Assembly (NCBI GenBank): GCA_037447655.1
Contig: JBBHKE010001655.1
Location: 193,325-242,767 of the forward strand
Length of the DNA stretch: 49,443 nucleotides
Direction of reading: 5' to 3'
Source: Zygnema cylindricum
Lineage: Eukaryota; Streptophyta; Zygnematophyceae; Zygnematales; Zygnemataceae
Shown here: piece after piece, positions 10,901-21,563 of the stretch
How positions within the stretch are numbered: the first letter of the stretch is position 1
Layout of the letters: every line of letters starts with the position of its first letter
The notes under the pieces: model-generated
What the model was told of the DNA's origin: nothing
Databases searched by the model: none
What the model saw: only the letters and a program-made list of their open reading frames with translations
Program-made: the position numbers and the translations under genes

Positions 10901-12255
10901 ATAAAGATGAAATGGCGTTCCTCTTTACCCTAGCTGCGTGGCGCAGTCAGCAGACATTGCACTCTTTTACGCCATTAAAGGTGAAAAGTACCAATTCGTA
11001 CCAAGTAAAGGCCAAGTTTCGTACCACGAAAGTTGAGAATTTAAACGCAATTGCGAGTGCTTGCCGTGTGAGTTATGTACCTCGAACGCTTTTCCATGTA
11101 TACCATGAATTGCTATAAGCGTTAAAAAAATAATTAGTGTAAAAAAACAATTAGTGTTGTTCACTCTAAGTTGGGTTCAATTCTTTTCGCCAAGAAAACA
11201 ATGAAATCTAATTTATGCATAACTCTAAATTGGGTAAATTTCCCCCCTAGTGTAGCCCGTATAGCCCGTGTTCACATGGTCAACAGTTGTACATGTGGAA
11301 ACATGTTCGCATGATTTTCACTGTCTGAGAATCAAAAATGAGTGTGCTTTTTCATGTCGACGCTCTCACTTTCACGTGTTGACACCTTTTTTTGACACTC
11401 TTCTATAAGAGTGTACGAAATAACGAGCAATCTTAGTACGGACTTTCCTACACTACACCTCTTAAAAATTGTCCAAATTAGAGTTGTTAACGCTAGTTAA
11501 ATAACACCTTAATTAACATAAAAAAACAAATAAAGTAATTAATTATATCTTAGGCTCGAGGGTCAAATTTTGGGGGTGCAAAAGCGATTCACAGTGTAAA
11601 TCTATGAATTACAGGCGGATGGTAGTATGGAGTGACACATTTTGCTTCTGTGCGTTTCGGAATATGGGAGCCTCTGTAAATTTTTATGAGGAATGAGAAC
11701 AAACAACGTTTCCGTGAGCTTGGGAATGAGGGAGCATCTGTAATCTCATTAGGAATGTGAGACTCTATGCATTTTAATGGGAACACGAGTGTAAATTTAT
11801 GAAAGAACGCCTTGAGCCGAGAGTTTCATTCCATGGGAGTTCGGAGTGAAAAAATGGATTTTTTATGGAACTGTGAATAGAATGTGAGTTCCTGAATTGA
11901 CACCTGACTTGCGATAAAGAGATGGTGATCTAAGAGTGGTGAATAAAGTAATCAACATATGGACTAGAAGCTATGGAAAAAAAGTGTAAATCAACATTCC
12001 ACTAGGGGAAGGGTTAGACCATGTGTTTGGAGCATTTACATTCACAACAGAAATACATGTTAAAACATAAAATAATTTCGTCATAATTAAATTTCAAACC
12101 TTTTCCACCACATTCCATGTCTTCTTCGCCTAGCCCTACCTATATCGCATCGAAATTTGGAAACATTACTACTCTTCTATACTTTTAAAGTACAGTTAGA
12201 ACCCAAACTCGCGTGACCTGCTCGGGAAAACACCAAATACTAACACCAAATACTT
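7966..12255. other. Gene-poor region with degenerate repeats
   Basis: Several open frames of 60-115 codons occur (for example 8167-8514) but none resembles a known protein. A GA-rich stretch lies at 9385-9445. At 11260-11520 there is a diverged copy of the TTAGTACGGACTGACACA repeat family seen at 20980-21310. At 11650-11790 a degenerate short tandem repeat contains GGGAGCCTCTGTAAAT and GGGAGCATCTGTAAT. Confidence 0.5.
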
Positions 12256-12413
12256 GTGCCAGTGACCATCTTGAATGTGGTCAACTTCTGATTGAAAGTG
12301 GAGCCATTGTTTCCTCTCACAAAACCAATGCCTTCACTCCCTTACATACTTCATGTGCTTATAATGACCAAAACATCGCTACTTTCCTTCTCTCTCATGG
12401 TTCACACGCATAA
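12256..12413 (+). pseudogene. Ankyrin-repeat fragment
   Basis: One frame ending in TAA (12411-12413) encodes about one and a half ankyrin repeats: HLECGQLLIESGA followed by NAFTPLHTSCAYNDQNIATF and LLSHGSHA. The TPLH box and the spacing to LL-x-x-G fit the ankyrin consensus well. No further repeats or exons are evident nearby. It is either a lone relic or one exon of a gene I cannot otherwise see; a relic is more likely because the flanks are repeat-derived. Confidence 0.5.
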
Positions 12414-12698
12414 CACTTTTACAAACAATATACATAGGATAGTACATAATTACATATAGGATTTGTCAACAGTTAACCATCTTCTATTACCTCTCCCAAA
12501 CAAGCAGTCTTTCTACCTTGGCTTCAATCATAAACATTTATAAATCTAATGGCTAAGTTCCTAAATTCTCGGGCATTGCCAGTGGAGGTTCAGTTACTTG
12601 ATGACCCATTTCATAGTATTAAGAGTGAGTATTTTAACTCCATTGTCCATTGTCGACATCCTTCAACACTCCTTGGACTGACATGGGGAGGCTGATAA

Positions 12699-13181
12699 TG
12701 TTAGGACATTTGTGGAATCGGGTGTTAGACGATTCAGTCCTTTGTTCGATTTCGTGTCTAAGTCTTGTATGACGGTTCCCGTCACGTATATTTGTTTGTT
12801 CGGTACAGTAGTATGTTTGTTGTACGTTTGTTTTGGTTCGTTGTGTTGTGTGGTACCGGGTGTGCTGACTAGCACACTGTTTCAGTGTTGTTGCCAGATG
12901 TTGACTTGTAGTGATGTGTGTGAGAGGCACGTTTTTTTGTGTTGTGTATTCTAAAGTTTGTTGTGTGTTCTGTAGACTAATGTAGACTAATATAGCAGTC
13001 AGTTTGGCTAAAAGGTTAAGTAACAAAAAGGGAGAGAAATTATGTATAGAAAAGCTTCGGTGTAATATAAATGTGTATTGGCCGATGTGATCTGTGATTG
13101 TTCTTATGTGTGTGATTAATGGTGAAAGCTTCTGTTGTGCGATCACTTTATAAGACGTGAGAATTTAGTAATCCTTTTACA
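12699..13181 (+). repeat. LTR of a second, truncated LTR retrotransposon
   Basis: Begins TGTTAGGACA and ends TTTTACA, immediately before a primer-binding site. A TATA-like TTTATAAGA is at 13147. No matching second LTR is present in the window. Confidence 0.65.
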
Positions 13182-13183
13182 TT

Positions 13184-13195
13184 TGGTATCGGAGC
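13184..13195 (+). other. Primer-binding site, tRNA-iMet type
   Basis: TGGTATCGGAGC differs at one base from the standard plant retroelement site TGGTATCAGAGC, which is complementary to the 3' end of initiator methionine tRNA. It lies two bases after the LTR end. Confidence 0.75.
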
Positions 13196-13235
13196 AGGCT
13201 TTACTCCCATTGAGGAGTGTGTGAGGTTCGGCAGG

Positions 13236-13796
13236 ATGGGAAAGAAGAAGAAAGGCACTCCATCTTCAGCTGTCGGTCAAAGGCTTACACCGGAGCCTTC
13301 GGAGGACCAGCGATCCCTCGAAGTTCCTTCCCATGAGCCTAGTGAAAGGGAACTCAGCTTTGGAGAGGGCTTTGGAGGGGTCAGACCCGGTTTTATTCCG
13401 AAGTCTGAAGAATCCCTTCCTCCGGATCCCTTCAGTCAGAATAAGACCAGTGGCAGTGGTACTTGTTTTGAGCCCAGTCCTCGTTTTACTTTTGATGAGT
13501 GGATGCGGGCAATGAAAGAGAGGAGTAAGTTAGAAAAGAAAGTCAGTAAAGGAAAGAAGAAAATGAAGGAGCCGAGTCCCAGCTCCAGTGACAGTGAGAG
13601 TTCGAAAAGCTCGGAAAGTTCAGAAAATTCAAAAAGTTGTGAAGATGAAAAAGCAAAGAAAAATAGGATACGGAAAGGAAAGGCAAAAATGGTGGATGAG
13701 AGAGGGGGAGAGGGAGGGGGGAGGGAGAAACGAGAAATTCGGGACCTAAATTGCCTCCTCCTTCCGTCTGTATTTCTGGATGCCCGTGTCGGTTAA
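13236..13796 (+). pseudogene. Start of retroelement gag, truncated
   Basis: The reading frame opens at ATG 13236, 41 bases after the primer-binding site, the usual position for gag. The product is highly charged: a basic start (GKKKKG), a Ser/Glu-rich middle (a long SSDSESSKSSESSE-like stretch) and a basic KNRIRKGKAKM region. There is no zinc knuckle, protease or polymerase downstream, because the frame runs into purine-rich repeats and ends at 13796. Position rather than similarity supports the call; a host charged protein is the alternative. Confidence 0.5.
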
Positions 13797-13975
13797 GGTG
13801 TGGGATCACAACTTCCAATGATTTTCTCGGTTATAAATAATAGAGGGGGAGGGGAGGGGGAAGGGGTGGGAGGGAGAGGGGAAGGGGGAGGAGGAGGAGG
13901 ATGGGAAGGGGGAACGGAAAAGTTTAGGACCCAAATTATTTCCTTCTTCCGTTTGTATTTCTGGATTCCTTTGTT
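13690..13975. repeat. Purine-rich block duplicated in tandem
   Basis: A GGGGAGAGGGAGG-type stretch followed by GGACCTAAATTGCC and CTTCCGTCTGTATTTCTGGA (13700-13785) recurs in diverged form at 13850-13970 (GGACCCAAATTATT, CTTCCGTTTGTATTTCTGGA). The strand bias is extreme (G+A). Confidence 0.75.
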
Positions 13976-14359
13976 TTCATTTTTTCAATTTAATATAATG
14001 AAGAGGGGGGATGTAGCTGTTAAGGTTTACTTGTTTTTTTTAGGTTTTCCGAATTCTTTTAGAGGTTCAGGAGGGGATTCATGTCTCGAAATGATAATAA
14101 CCCTTGAATTTGAGCTTTCATTTATTTCGAGTTCAAAGAAGATATAATGTAGAAATAGTTGCAACCATTGTCGTTTCATTTTATTTTTGGATATATGTTT
14201 TTGTCTCCTGAAGATTGGAAGGTGTATATTGTTTCGAAATAATGCAGCAACGACCATTTTCCAAAATTGTTTCGTTACAGGTTCTCGGATGATAACATAA
14301 TTTGGAAATGATGGTGATTTAGGTTTTTTTTTTTCTGGTTTTTTCGGAACCTTTTGCAG

Positions 14360-17300
14360 AATGTTGTAATCGTGCCATCTCGAGCTGTGGCAATAGATGC
14401 CATTCTCCGACTATACTCACCAAAATTAGCGTTAGTGGACAGTTATCTTACCCGATACCTTCCCCGTTCCTGGATCTCTTCTGTACCATCAAAAGTAAGT
14501 TACTAAAGCTTATGACATGTATAGTGTGTAGCACATTAAGAAGAACTCGGTCTGGTTTTTCTGTCTAATTTACACGTAGCTCAACTTTCCTCCTCTCCTC
14601 ATTTTTTCTCCCTCTCCGTTTTCTCCTCCTCTTCCTCCCTCTCCTCCTCTCCCTTCTCCCCCATCCTTTCTTCTCCTCCCTCTCTCCTCTCTGCCTCCTC
14701 TCCTCCTCTCCGTCCCTCTCTCTTTTCTTTTACCCTCCTCCAATCCTTCCCCTCTCTCGCTCGCCATTTGCAAAAAGTGTACCAGGACCTATTTGCATGG
14801 TAAGCTCACTCAGTCACTTTCTTTTTTTATTTTATTACTCCCTTTTTTTTTTCTTTTTCTTTCAGAGTGGAATTGTGGTATTGGAAGCTCCTCGAAGAAC
14901 TGACAATGTCCTCCGATTGGCCCGCTCATTGAAACCACAAATAATGGTCCTTCGGTTAGCGGATTTTGAAATGAAAACCTCCATGGCTTTCGAGCAGTTA
15001 TTAGAAACATCGAAAGAAATTGGTTCTCGTTTATTTCTCGATATTTCAGAACACATGGAGCTCTCCAGTCGACCAACAACCAATGGGGTTCTCCAATACT
15101 TAGCGGAAAACAGATTGCCTTCCCATGCTGCGATCGTATGTGGACTTGTCAAGAATCAGGTCATTTTCTCTCCCCAAACTGAAGGAATTACTAATAATAT
15201 GCTTTAAGTTTAACTCATGGAATTTCTTTTCTTAGCTCACTTATACTTACGAGAAAAGGATGAACCTGTAAAAGGGTGAGCATGTTTGGTTGTGCTTGTC
15301 GTGAATCAGCTCAACTTTGCTTTTCGTTATATGTCAAGTGTAAACAAAGAAAATCACCTATTGTTCCGCTCACTCTGTACTTGTAATTCCCTATGTCATG
15401 ACAATCTCCATTGCAACCAATGTAATTTTCTCACCTTATTTTCACTTTTGCATTAGGTTCAGGACATTCCTCAGTTTAACGGATGTGATTTTTCACCTCA
15501 CTTTGTAATTTGACTGACTGGAAATTAATCCCCTAAACATTTGGGGATGTTTTGGTTTGTGGGTTGTAGGTTTATTCTGACCTCGAGGTCGCTTTTGTAC
15601 TTTCCGAGAATAAAACGTTTTTACAAGATTTTGCGTACGCAGGAGAACTTACATATTCTCGAACTCCTTCCATGCCCCAGCTCTACTATGGTGGCCTTCT
15701 CCATGAGTTGCTCAGCTTTCAAATCCGTGATAAGCATATTTTGGCCGAGGTGAGGACTGTGAATCGCACAGTTGTTAGTGTGATTTATGTGTCCTTTTAA
15801 CTCCATATAAAAATCCAGAATGTTAAGCAACCGGTTACATTATTCTGAGGTTAGGAAATTGTTTGATTTTTTATTTTGTGGAGTTTGGATTTTTTTCCTA
15901 CAGCCGGAAGGAAACATCATACCTTGTCTATCTCAGAGAGCTCCGTTCATGACGAACTACTCTTGAGATGTATATGTTTTCACTGGTCCCTCCTTATCCT
16001 CTCGTGTTCATGGTTCTAAATCTCTAACAAATATTTCATAATATTCCTGTTTTGACTTCTTCTTGCAGAGATGTCCAGTGGAAGAAGACTCCTCTTTTAC
16101 GGAACGGTTTGTTGGACCCACGAAACATGCTCTATCTGCATTCCAGAATCCTTCGATCTCAGCCCCCCATCTTTTGAGAAACAACAGGACAGTAGTTAGA
16201 ATGGACTACAGCGAAAATACGTTGCCGTGTCCTTCTTCAGTGAAGCAATTTCTGTTCGAAGGTTTCGGAAGACAGAATATTTCAGAGGCTGAGATGGATC
16301 CCAGGCCAGAAATCTCTCAGGTGAGTGACAGTTAAAATTGAAATTAATGGCGTTACTGATAAGAAATTAATAGGCACCTGTAGGTATTTTTTGGGTAATC
16401 GGTTATTATTGGCGGTTTTAAGCATAAAGAAATCTACTGCAATTCATCAGTTGCATAAATGTTTCTGTACATGTCTTTTGTCATATTTATGCATTGCAAT
16501 ACAGTTCATTTAGAGTTCAACTTTAGTATGTTGGAAGACCTTTTAAATCTTTATCCAAGCAGATATGTAGCTCTTGCAGAGGTTGGTAAATACTATTCAT
16601 GTTGAAGCCACGGAAATGTTAATTTTCATGGGGATTCAACACCTTTTTCAACACATAGAGCCTCAACTTGGCACATGTTACGACTTATAAGATTGGATGA
16701 AACTTATACGGTCTATCATTGCTCGTTTGTCCCATTTTGGCCTAAATCACCTTTCAATCGAGGATGTTTTATTGTTTTGTGTTCTGTTTCCACAGCGTTT
16801 GTCCGAACAATTTGGGATCGATGGAAAAAGTATACAAGAAATTTTTACGAGTGGTGGATCTGTGTCTTTTTTTTCACGTCTTATGGCCGCTTGTTATGAA
16901 GAAAGTGGAACCCTTTTATATCCCACTGCCTTTTCTGGGAGATTCTTGGCAATGGCTCAATATTGTGGAGTGGAATCTAAGGCAGTTTCAACAGATCTTG
17001 AAAACAGTTTCAAAATGACTCCAGACCAGGTCAGTGAACTTTTCATTGTCTACTTATTCTCCGTACTGTCATTTCTTGTCATTTTGCTAAATTTTAACAA
17101 ATTTCAGAAAACACATTTATTGTCTATTTTGCAAAAGCTAGGAAATACTGATTGTTTCTAAGTTTTTCATGTATTGACCTTTCTTTTTTTACACTTTTTA
17201 CAGTTGAAATCTGCGATTCTCGGAATCTCTCGACCCTGGCTTATCCTTTCTGCCCCTTTGGTAAATCCCACCGGAGCCATCTATTCTAATTCCGAGTTCT

Positions 17301-18921
17301 CTCAACTACTGGAAGTCTGTCGTGAGAACGACATTCGGGTTATAATAGAAAGCTCTTATACAGGTTTGGAGTTTCAACAGGATTCTGAAAAGCTAGACTT
17401 AGGGAAGCACTTCGTAAGGGAGAACGACTCCAACTATTCTTTGGCTATCATTGGAGGCATATCAAAAGAGGTGAGGTTTTTTGCCAAACCTCATTTCATG
17501 GCAAATTTTGTTTTTATGACTGGATCTGTTGCTTTTGAATGTGGATTTAAACAAGTATCTTTGTCCATAATCGCTGCTTTAGCGTAGATTGTGTTAGCAT
17601 GTTCGACATTTATAATCTTCCTTAATTGTGGTGCAATTTTCATGGATTAGGTGCATTCTATACTTCACAAAAAGTGTGAGTGCTTACTATGCCGTGAATT
17701 GTTTATGTAGACACTGTTTCAACAATATTTTATTACCACAGAATGTGACTTCCGTTGTTCTCGTAGTTAAAAGTTTTACTGTTTATGTTTTTCTCGTCTA
17801 TCCCTCTCAGGTCTCTAAGATGATTTGTGTTCTTGTATTCTTTGTCTGTCAGCTCTCGGCAGGAGGCCTCGGTTTTGGTTTTGCCGCGGTCAATAGTGTT
17901 TACTTTGCAGAAATTTTACAGCAAATGGCACCAGGAAGTAGACCCCATGGAACTCTCCGGTACGCCTCGAAGAAAATATTGGCGCTTCTAAATCAGGCAA
18001 GTGAAAGCTGCTGTGCTAACAATAAAAGCCGGCAAAGAGGGAAATGCTTTGTTATTTTTGCATGTAAATAGTATGAAATATAACCGTATTGAATCCTTCA
18101 GAACCTTGAATATTTGTTATTCTACGTCGGTTTGCATCCATTCTAATGTGATAGAAGAGCTAAAATACTTCACCGTGAGCAAGAACCAAAGGCTTGCTGA
18201 AAGCTTTTTCGAAAACGTTAAAGCAAAGACGCCGTTTTTGCTTCACTTTCCATACCAAATCACGTTCATTTTATGGGTTTTCCTAAATTTCTGTATATGT
18301 GTTTGATATGTAATGCAGGCAAAGAATCCCTTGGTTGACGCATTGTCAGAACGGCGGGCAATTTTTCAACAGAGAGCGACTGTTCTCGCTGAGGTATTTA
18401 CTCCTAAACAATGCATAAACATCATTAATCTTTTTGTCTTTTCTTGTTTGTTGTTGTTTTCCTCTCTTTTCCTTTAACGGCCTTTCTTTCTGTTGAACTA
18501 TTACTTGACATAGGCATACACCATCTAATATGAAGCTACAATACATACCATAATGAAAACATTTACTATATGTCATTAATGTCAATCACAGGTCCTTTCA
18601 AAGAACGGTTGGGAACCGATTTTCCCCTCTGGTGGCCTCTGTCTTTTGGCGAGACCTGTGAAATTTGAAGGGAAGACGGTCACATATAGTTTGTTTAAGT
18701 CAGATTGCAAGGACAAAGATGAAGTTGTTTCAAAAACAGTGGAACTCGACTCTGAAACCATAGCGGAAGCGCTCTTCCATGTGGTCGGAGTGACAGTTAA
18801 CAGTAGTGAATGGACTAGCGTATCGGGTTTTTGCCGTTTTGTGTTTGCCATTGACGAACAAGAGTTTGATGTTGGACTCGAGCGTCTTCAAGAGTTCTAC
18901 AAGTTCTTTTTTGGGAAGTGA
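14360..18921 (+). CDS. MMT: Methionine S-methyltransferase, C-terminal part (nine exons)
   Basis: Plant MMT makes S-methylmethionine from methionine and S-adenosylmethionine in the cytosol; its C-terminal half is an aminotransferase-like domain. Exons: 14360-14494, 14866-15159, 15570-15749, 16069-16320, 16796-17029, 17204-17470, 17853-17996, 18319-18393 and 18592-18921 (TGA). All are phase 0 and total 636 residues. The seventh intron has a GC donor (CAG|GCAAGT). Recognisable MMT stretches are NVVIVPSRAVAIDAILRLYS, RLFLDISEHMELSS, LPSHAAIVCGLVKN, VYSDLEVAFV, FGRQNISEAEMDP and NPTGAIYSNSEF. The catalytic methyltransferase half (about 500 residues in known MMTs) is not found upstream within the window, where truncated retroelement sequence lies instead. 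The gene is either split by a very long intron or 5'-truncated. At residue 453 a Lys sits where aminotransferases bind PLP; the Arg eight residues later is Gly. Residue 605 is Ser where copy 2 has Pro. Confidence 0.88.
14577..14765. repeat. Pyrimidine-rich (CTC/CTCC) stretch in an MMT intron
   Basis: About 190 bases almost entirely C and T, in the first visible MMT intron. The Glu/Arg/Gly-rich open frame on the minus strand is an artefact. Confidence 0.85.
17997..18002 (+). other. GC-AG intron donor in MMT
   Basis: The splice junction reads CAG|GCAAGT instead of CAG|GT. Using it joins two in-phase, family-matching exons with acceptor TGCAG at 18314-18318. The same donor is at 25092 in copy 2. 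Confidence 0.8.
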
Positions 18922-20332
18922 GGAAGGTTTCATATTCGATTGAAAATGGTTTCAAAATGTTGTTGTTGTGACATTAGCCGAAGATCCCGTGGCTATAGAC
19001 AGGTATATATACATTTTCCAAATGTAGGCTAATTTCAGCTTAATTCGACCTTTTTTGACCTTCGTTAATTTGACCTCCGTTTATTTGACCTTGTTGTAAA
19101 GCAGATTCAGATGTTGGCTTCTACCTTTTGTAGGTCGCGAATCCTAGGTACTGGATTTGTAGTTTATATCAGATGTCAATGTTAAAATGAAATGTATACT
19201 GCACACATGTGGCGGCATGTGATGTAAAAATGAAAGGATGTCGGAAAGGAAAACTTTCACAGGAAACATTTACTTTTGCAAGGTATAGTTGTAGTGACTT
19301 ACAATAGTTCTTAGTTAAATCAGTGTAAACGGTATTATGTACTGAAAGGTACAAGTGGGTATGAGGACCTTTTGGCTCAAGGAATAGATTTGGAAAATTG
19401 TAATTCTGATTTTTTTTTAACAGATGACAAGAAAAAATTCAGGGTGTATGTCATGGTATTCTTTGGAGCTTGTTTATATGGATTCCTGAAAGATTTGCTG
19501 TTACCGTGGTTCACAGAATGCTCGCTTCCCGTGGAAACTACACTGCCTATGCTATTGGTGTTTGTAACACTGATTTAGTTGCAATGTTTTTTGGTCGAGT
19601 ATCGTAAAATAGTATTAACATTTACGTCCAACGACTTGAATCCTTTGTGCTCTACATGTGCGGTTTGGATTAGCCGAATATAACCGACGACTCGGATTAT
19701 CAACGACCAAACAAGTATACATTACGGTAGCTCTGCATGATCCCAATTACGATGATTTGTGTGTGGGCGTTTTTTTGAATACGGTTGGCAATATTCGTTC
19801 CGAGATAGATTGTGCACTTCTGCGTACAAGGGAAGAGTTCCCGTATTGTTACAGTGACATGTTGTGATTTGCTATTTTCTTGTAGACTGTAAGTTCGACG
19901 GGCTATGGCTTGACATCAATGTTGATGATTGTTTCCCAGTTGATTATGAGACGGTGGATAAAGTTGTTTTGGTGTCCTAAGTATCTTTCTATGACTTTTC
20001 TTGAACAAACATCATTGTAGGTCATTGCCTTATAACCTTTCAGACTACATGGCAGATAAACATGAGTTTGAGGGAGGTTGTGTGAGTTTTGTTGTCGTTT
20101 AGCAAAAGCACAAGTTCCCTTGGCAAAGTCTAACTTCACCTTATGGGGCCTTCACCATTATCACCCGATCATGGCAAATGATGTACGCCTTCAAACCCAG
20201 CGATTTTCAAGCGAAATTGCAACCTGCCTTCGATGGCATTCCTTCTTGTGGGAAATGTACTGTAGTTCATTGGATAGTACAATACAATTAAAGCCCAGAC
20301 TATTTCTTGTACAATACAAGTTTTCTGCAGTA
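18922..20332. other. 3' flank of MMT copy 1, no gene recognised
   Basis: Presumed 3' UTR and intergenic DNA. At 19040-19095 a TTTGACCT-like motif recurs several times. Open frames such as 19372-19578 and 20078-20350 recur in copy 2 but resemble nothing I know. Confidence 0.5.
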
Positions 20333-20539
20333 CACCGCGAATCGCTATAGTGTTCATGTTTTTTTCGTCTCTTAAAACATTTTTCTCCGTACACATGTCC
20401 GATTGTAGATCTGACGGTTGCGATTGAAAGGTGAGATTCTAAGCTTCCGATTGGCGGTATCAAATTGAAAATCGGACTCGTGTAGAAAAGATGTTTTGAG
20501 TGGCCAAAAACATATTAACCCTAATAGCGATTCAAAGTG
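20333..20539. mobile_element. TA-flanked MITE E (copy 1)
   Basis: Ends are CACCGCGAATCGCTATAG and, inverted, CACTTTGAATCGCTATTAG, with TA on both sides. The termini are close relatives of MITE A (CACCGCCAATCGCTATTAG). It is 207 bp and also present at 27418-27624, so it predates the segmental duplication. A third, similar end at 20835-20855 points the same way as the left end. Confidence 0.65.
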
Positions 20540-20855
20540 TACAGTACATTACCATTCGAGGGAAATTTCTCTTTTTCATCCCCTTTGTACTTTGATGGTT
20601 TTTCCATCGCACATAATGTAATAAAGTACATTACAATTGAAACGAAACTGAGCACAGCGGTCCATTCCCCACACGGGATACATCCATAGAGGTACCAAAC
20701 GTACGGATTTTCACTTTTTTACGAAAATGCGTTAATTTTTTAAGATTTTGAAATTTTCGTTAAATTCGTATACTTTTCATGTACGGACATAATGTACGAA
20801 CAAAACGTACGGAATTATCAAAAAAAGATTGAAAGTACACTGTGAATCGCTATTA
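20522..20855. repeat. Inverted-repeat interval between MITE-type ends
   Basis: TAATAGCGATTCAAAGTGTAC at 20522 and GTACACTGTGAATCGCTATTA at 20835 are inverted copies with one mismatch. It repeats at 27607-27940 with the same length (334 bp). It overlaps MITE E and probably represents the end of one element next to the start of another. Confidence 0.55.
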
Positions 20856-21563
20856 AAGTTAAGAAAACGATACACATTCCCATGTTTTTAGGTTAGCCGC
20901 AAAAGTCTGTGTTCACATATTCGAAGCCTGAATATGTAAGAACAGGTTAACGCTATTTTCCTTCGTCTTTATGACTTGGAATCAAATCTGCGTACGATTT
21001 TCTTTTCGACGCACTCAATTTACACTGACGACGCTTTCATCTGACACTTATTTTGTACGTCTGTACAAAATAATTAAATGTTTTAGTACGGAATGACACA
21101 TTACGTACGCTACACTATTTAAAAACATTCGAAATTAGTTAATAACGCCATTGAAACAGTACAGGACCAATATCTGAGTACGCTTTTTCGTTCGATACAC
21201 TCAATTTTCCCCTGTCGACGCATTTACCTGACACATATTTTATACGTATGTACGAAATAATGAACAGTTTTAGTACGGACTGACACATTTGGTACATTAC
21301 ACTATCTAAAAATATGCGATGCGAGGCTAGCGCACGCCGCGAGAAAATCTTTGACAGATATAATTAAAACCCGGTACTTTTATGCATGAGCACATACCCT
21401 GAATTTTAGTAGTACTTTGGATTAGATGTTTCATATTTTATATTTTATTATGAAGTCGAATTCGGTCAACGCATTTTAATTTTTTTTGCATTTGTTCTGT
21501 GCGCATATATCATTATTTTTTCGACGTTTCATGCGTGCGTTTAAAACGCTTGGTACCTCTATG
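20684..21563. mobile_element. Element F, copy 1 (without nested insertions)
   Basis: Left end CCATAGAGGTACCAA follows ATACAT (20678-20683); right end TTGGTACCTCTATG stops at 21563 where the duplication ends. No ATACAT follows, unlike copy 2. It contains the 186-bp tandem repeat at about 20987-21320. No coding seen; superfamily unknown. Confidence 0.65.
20987..21320. repeat. 186-bp diverged tandem repeat within element F
   Basis: Unit starts TCTGCGTACG (20987) and TCTGAGTACG (21173) are followed by parallel sequence: CACTCAATTT, a GACACTTATTTTGTACG-like stretch, TTTAGTACGGA and TACACTAT. The family also occurs near 11400. Confidence 0.7.

Larger units (their letters stand above)
16470..21563. 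repeat. Segmental duplication, copy 1 (5.1 kb)
   Basis: It matches 23565-29507, starting inside the MMT intron at offset 7095. It contains the last five MMT exons, the 3' flank, a TA-flanked MITE and most of element F. Homology stops at ACCTCTATG, the right terminus of element F. Small indels bring the offset to 7085 by 19903. Confidence 0.95.

Noticed and set aside
10912-11118. Possible tRNA-like sequence near a GTGGCGCAGTCAG stretch
   Set aside because: The A-box-like string has no matching T-loop, acceptor stem or anticodon arm nearby.
20987-21320. Possible CRISPR-like or regulatory array
   Set aside because: Only two diverged 186-bp units inside a transposable element; not an array of short identical repeats with unique spacers.
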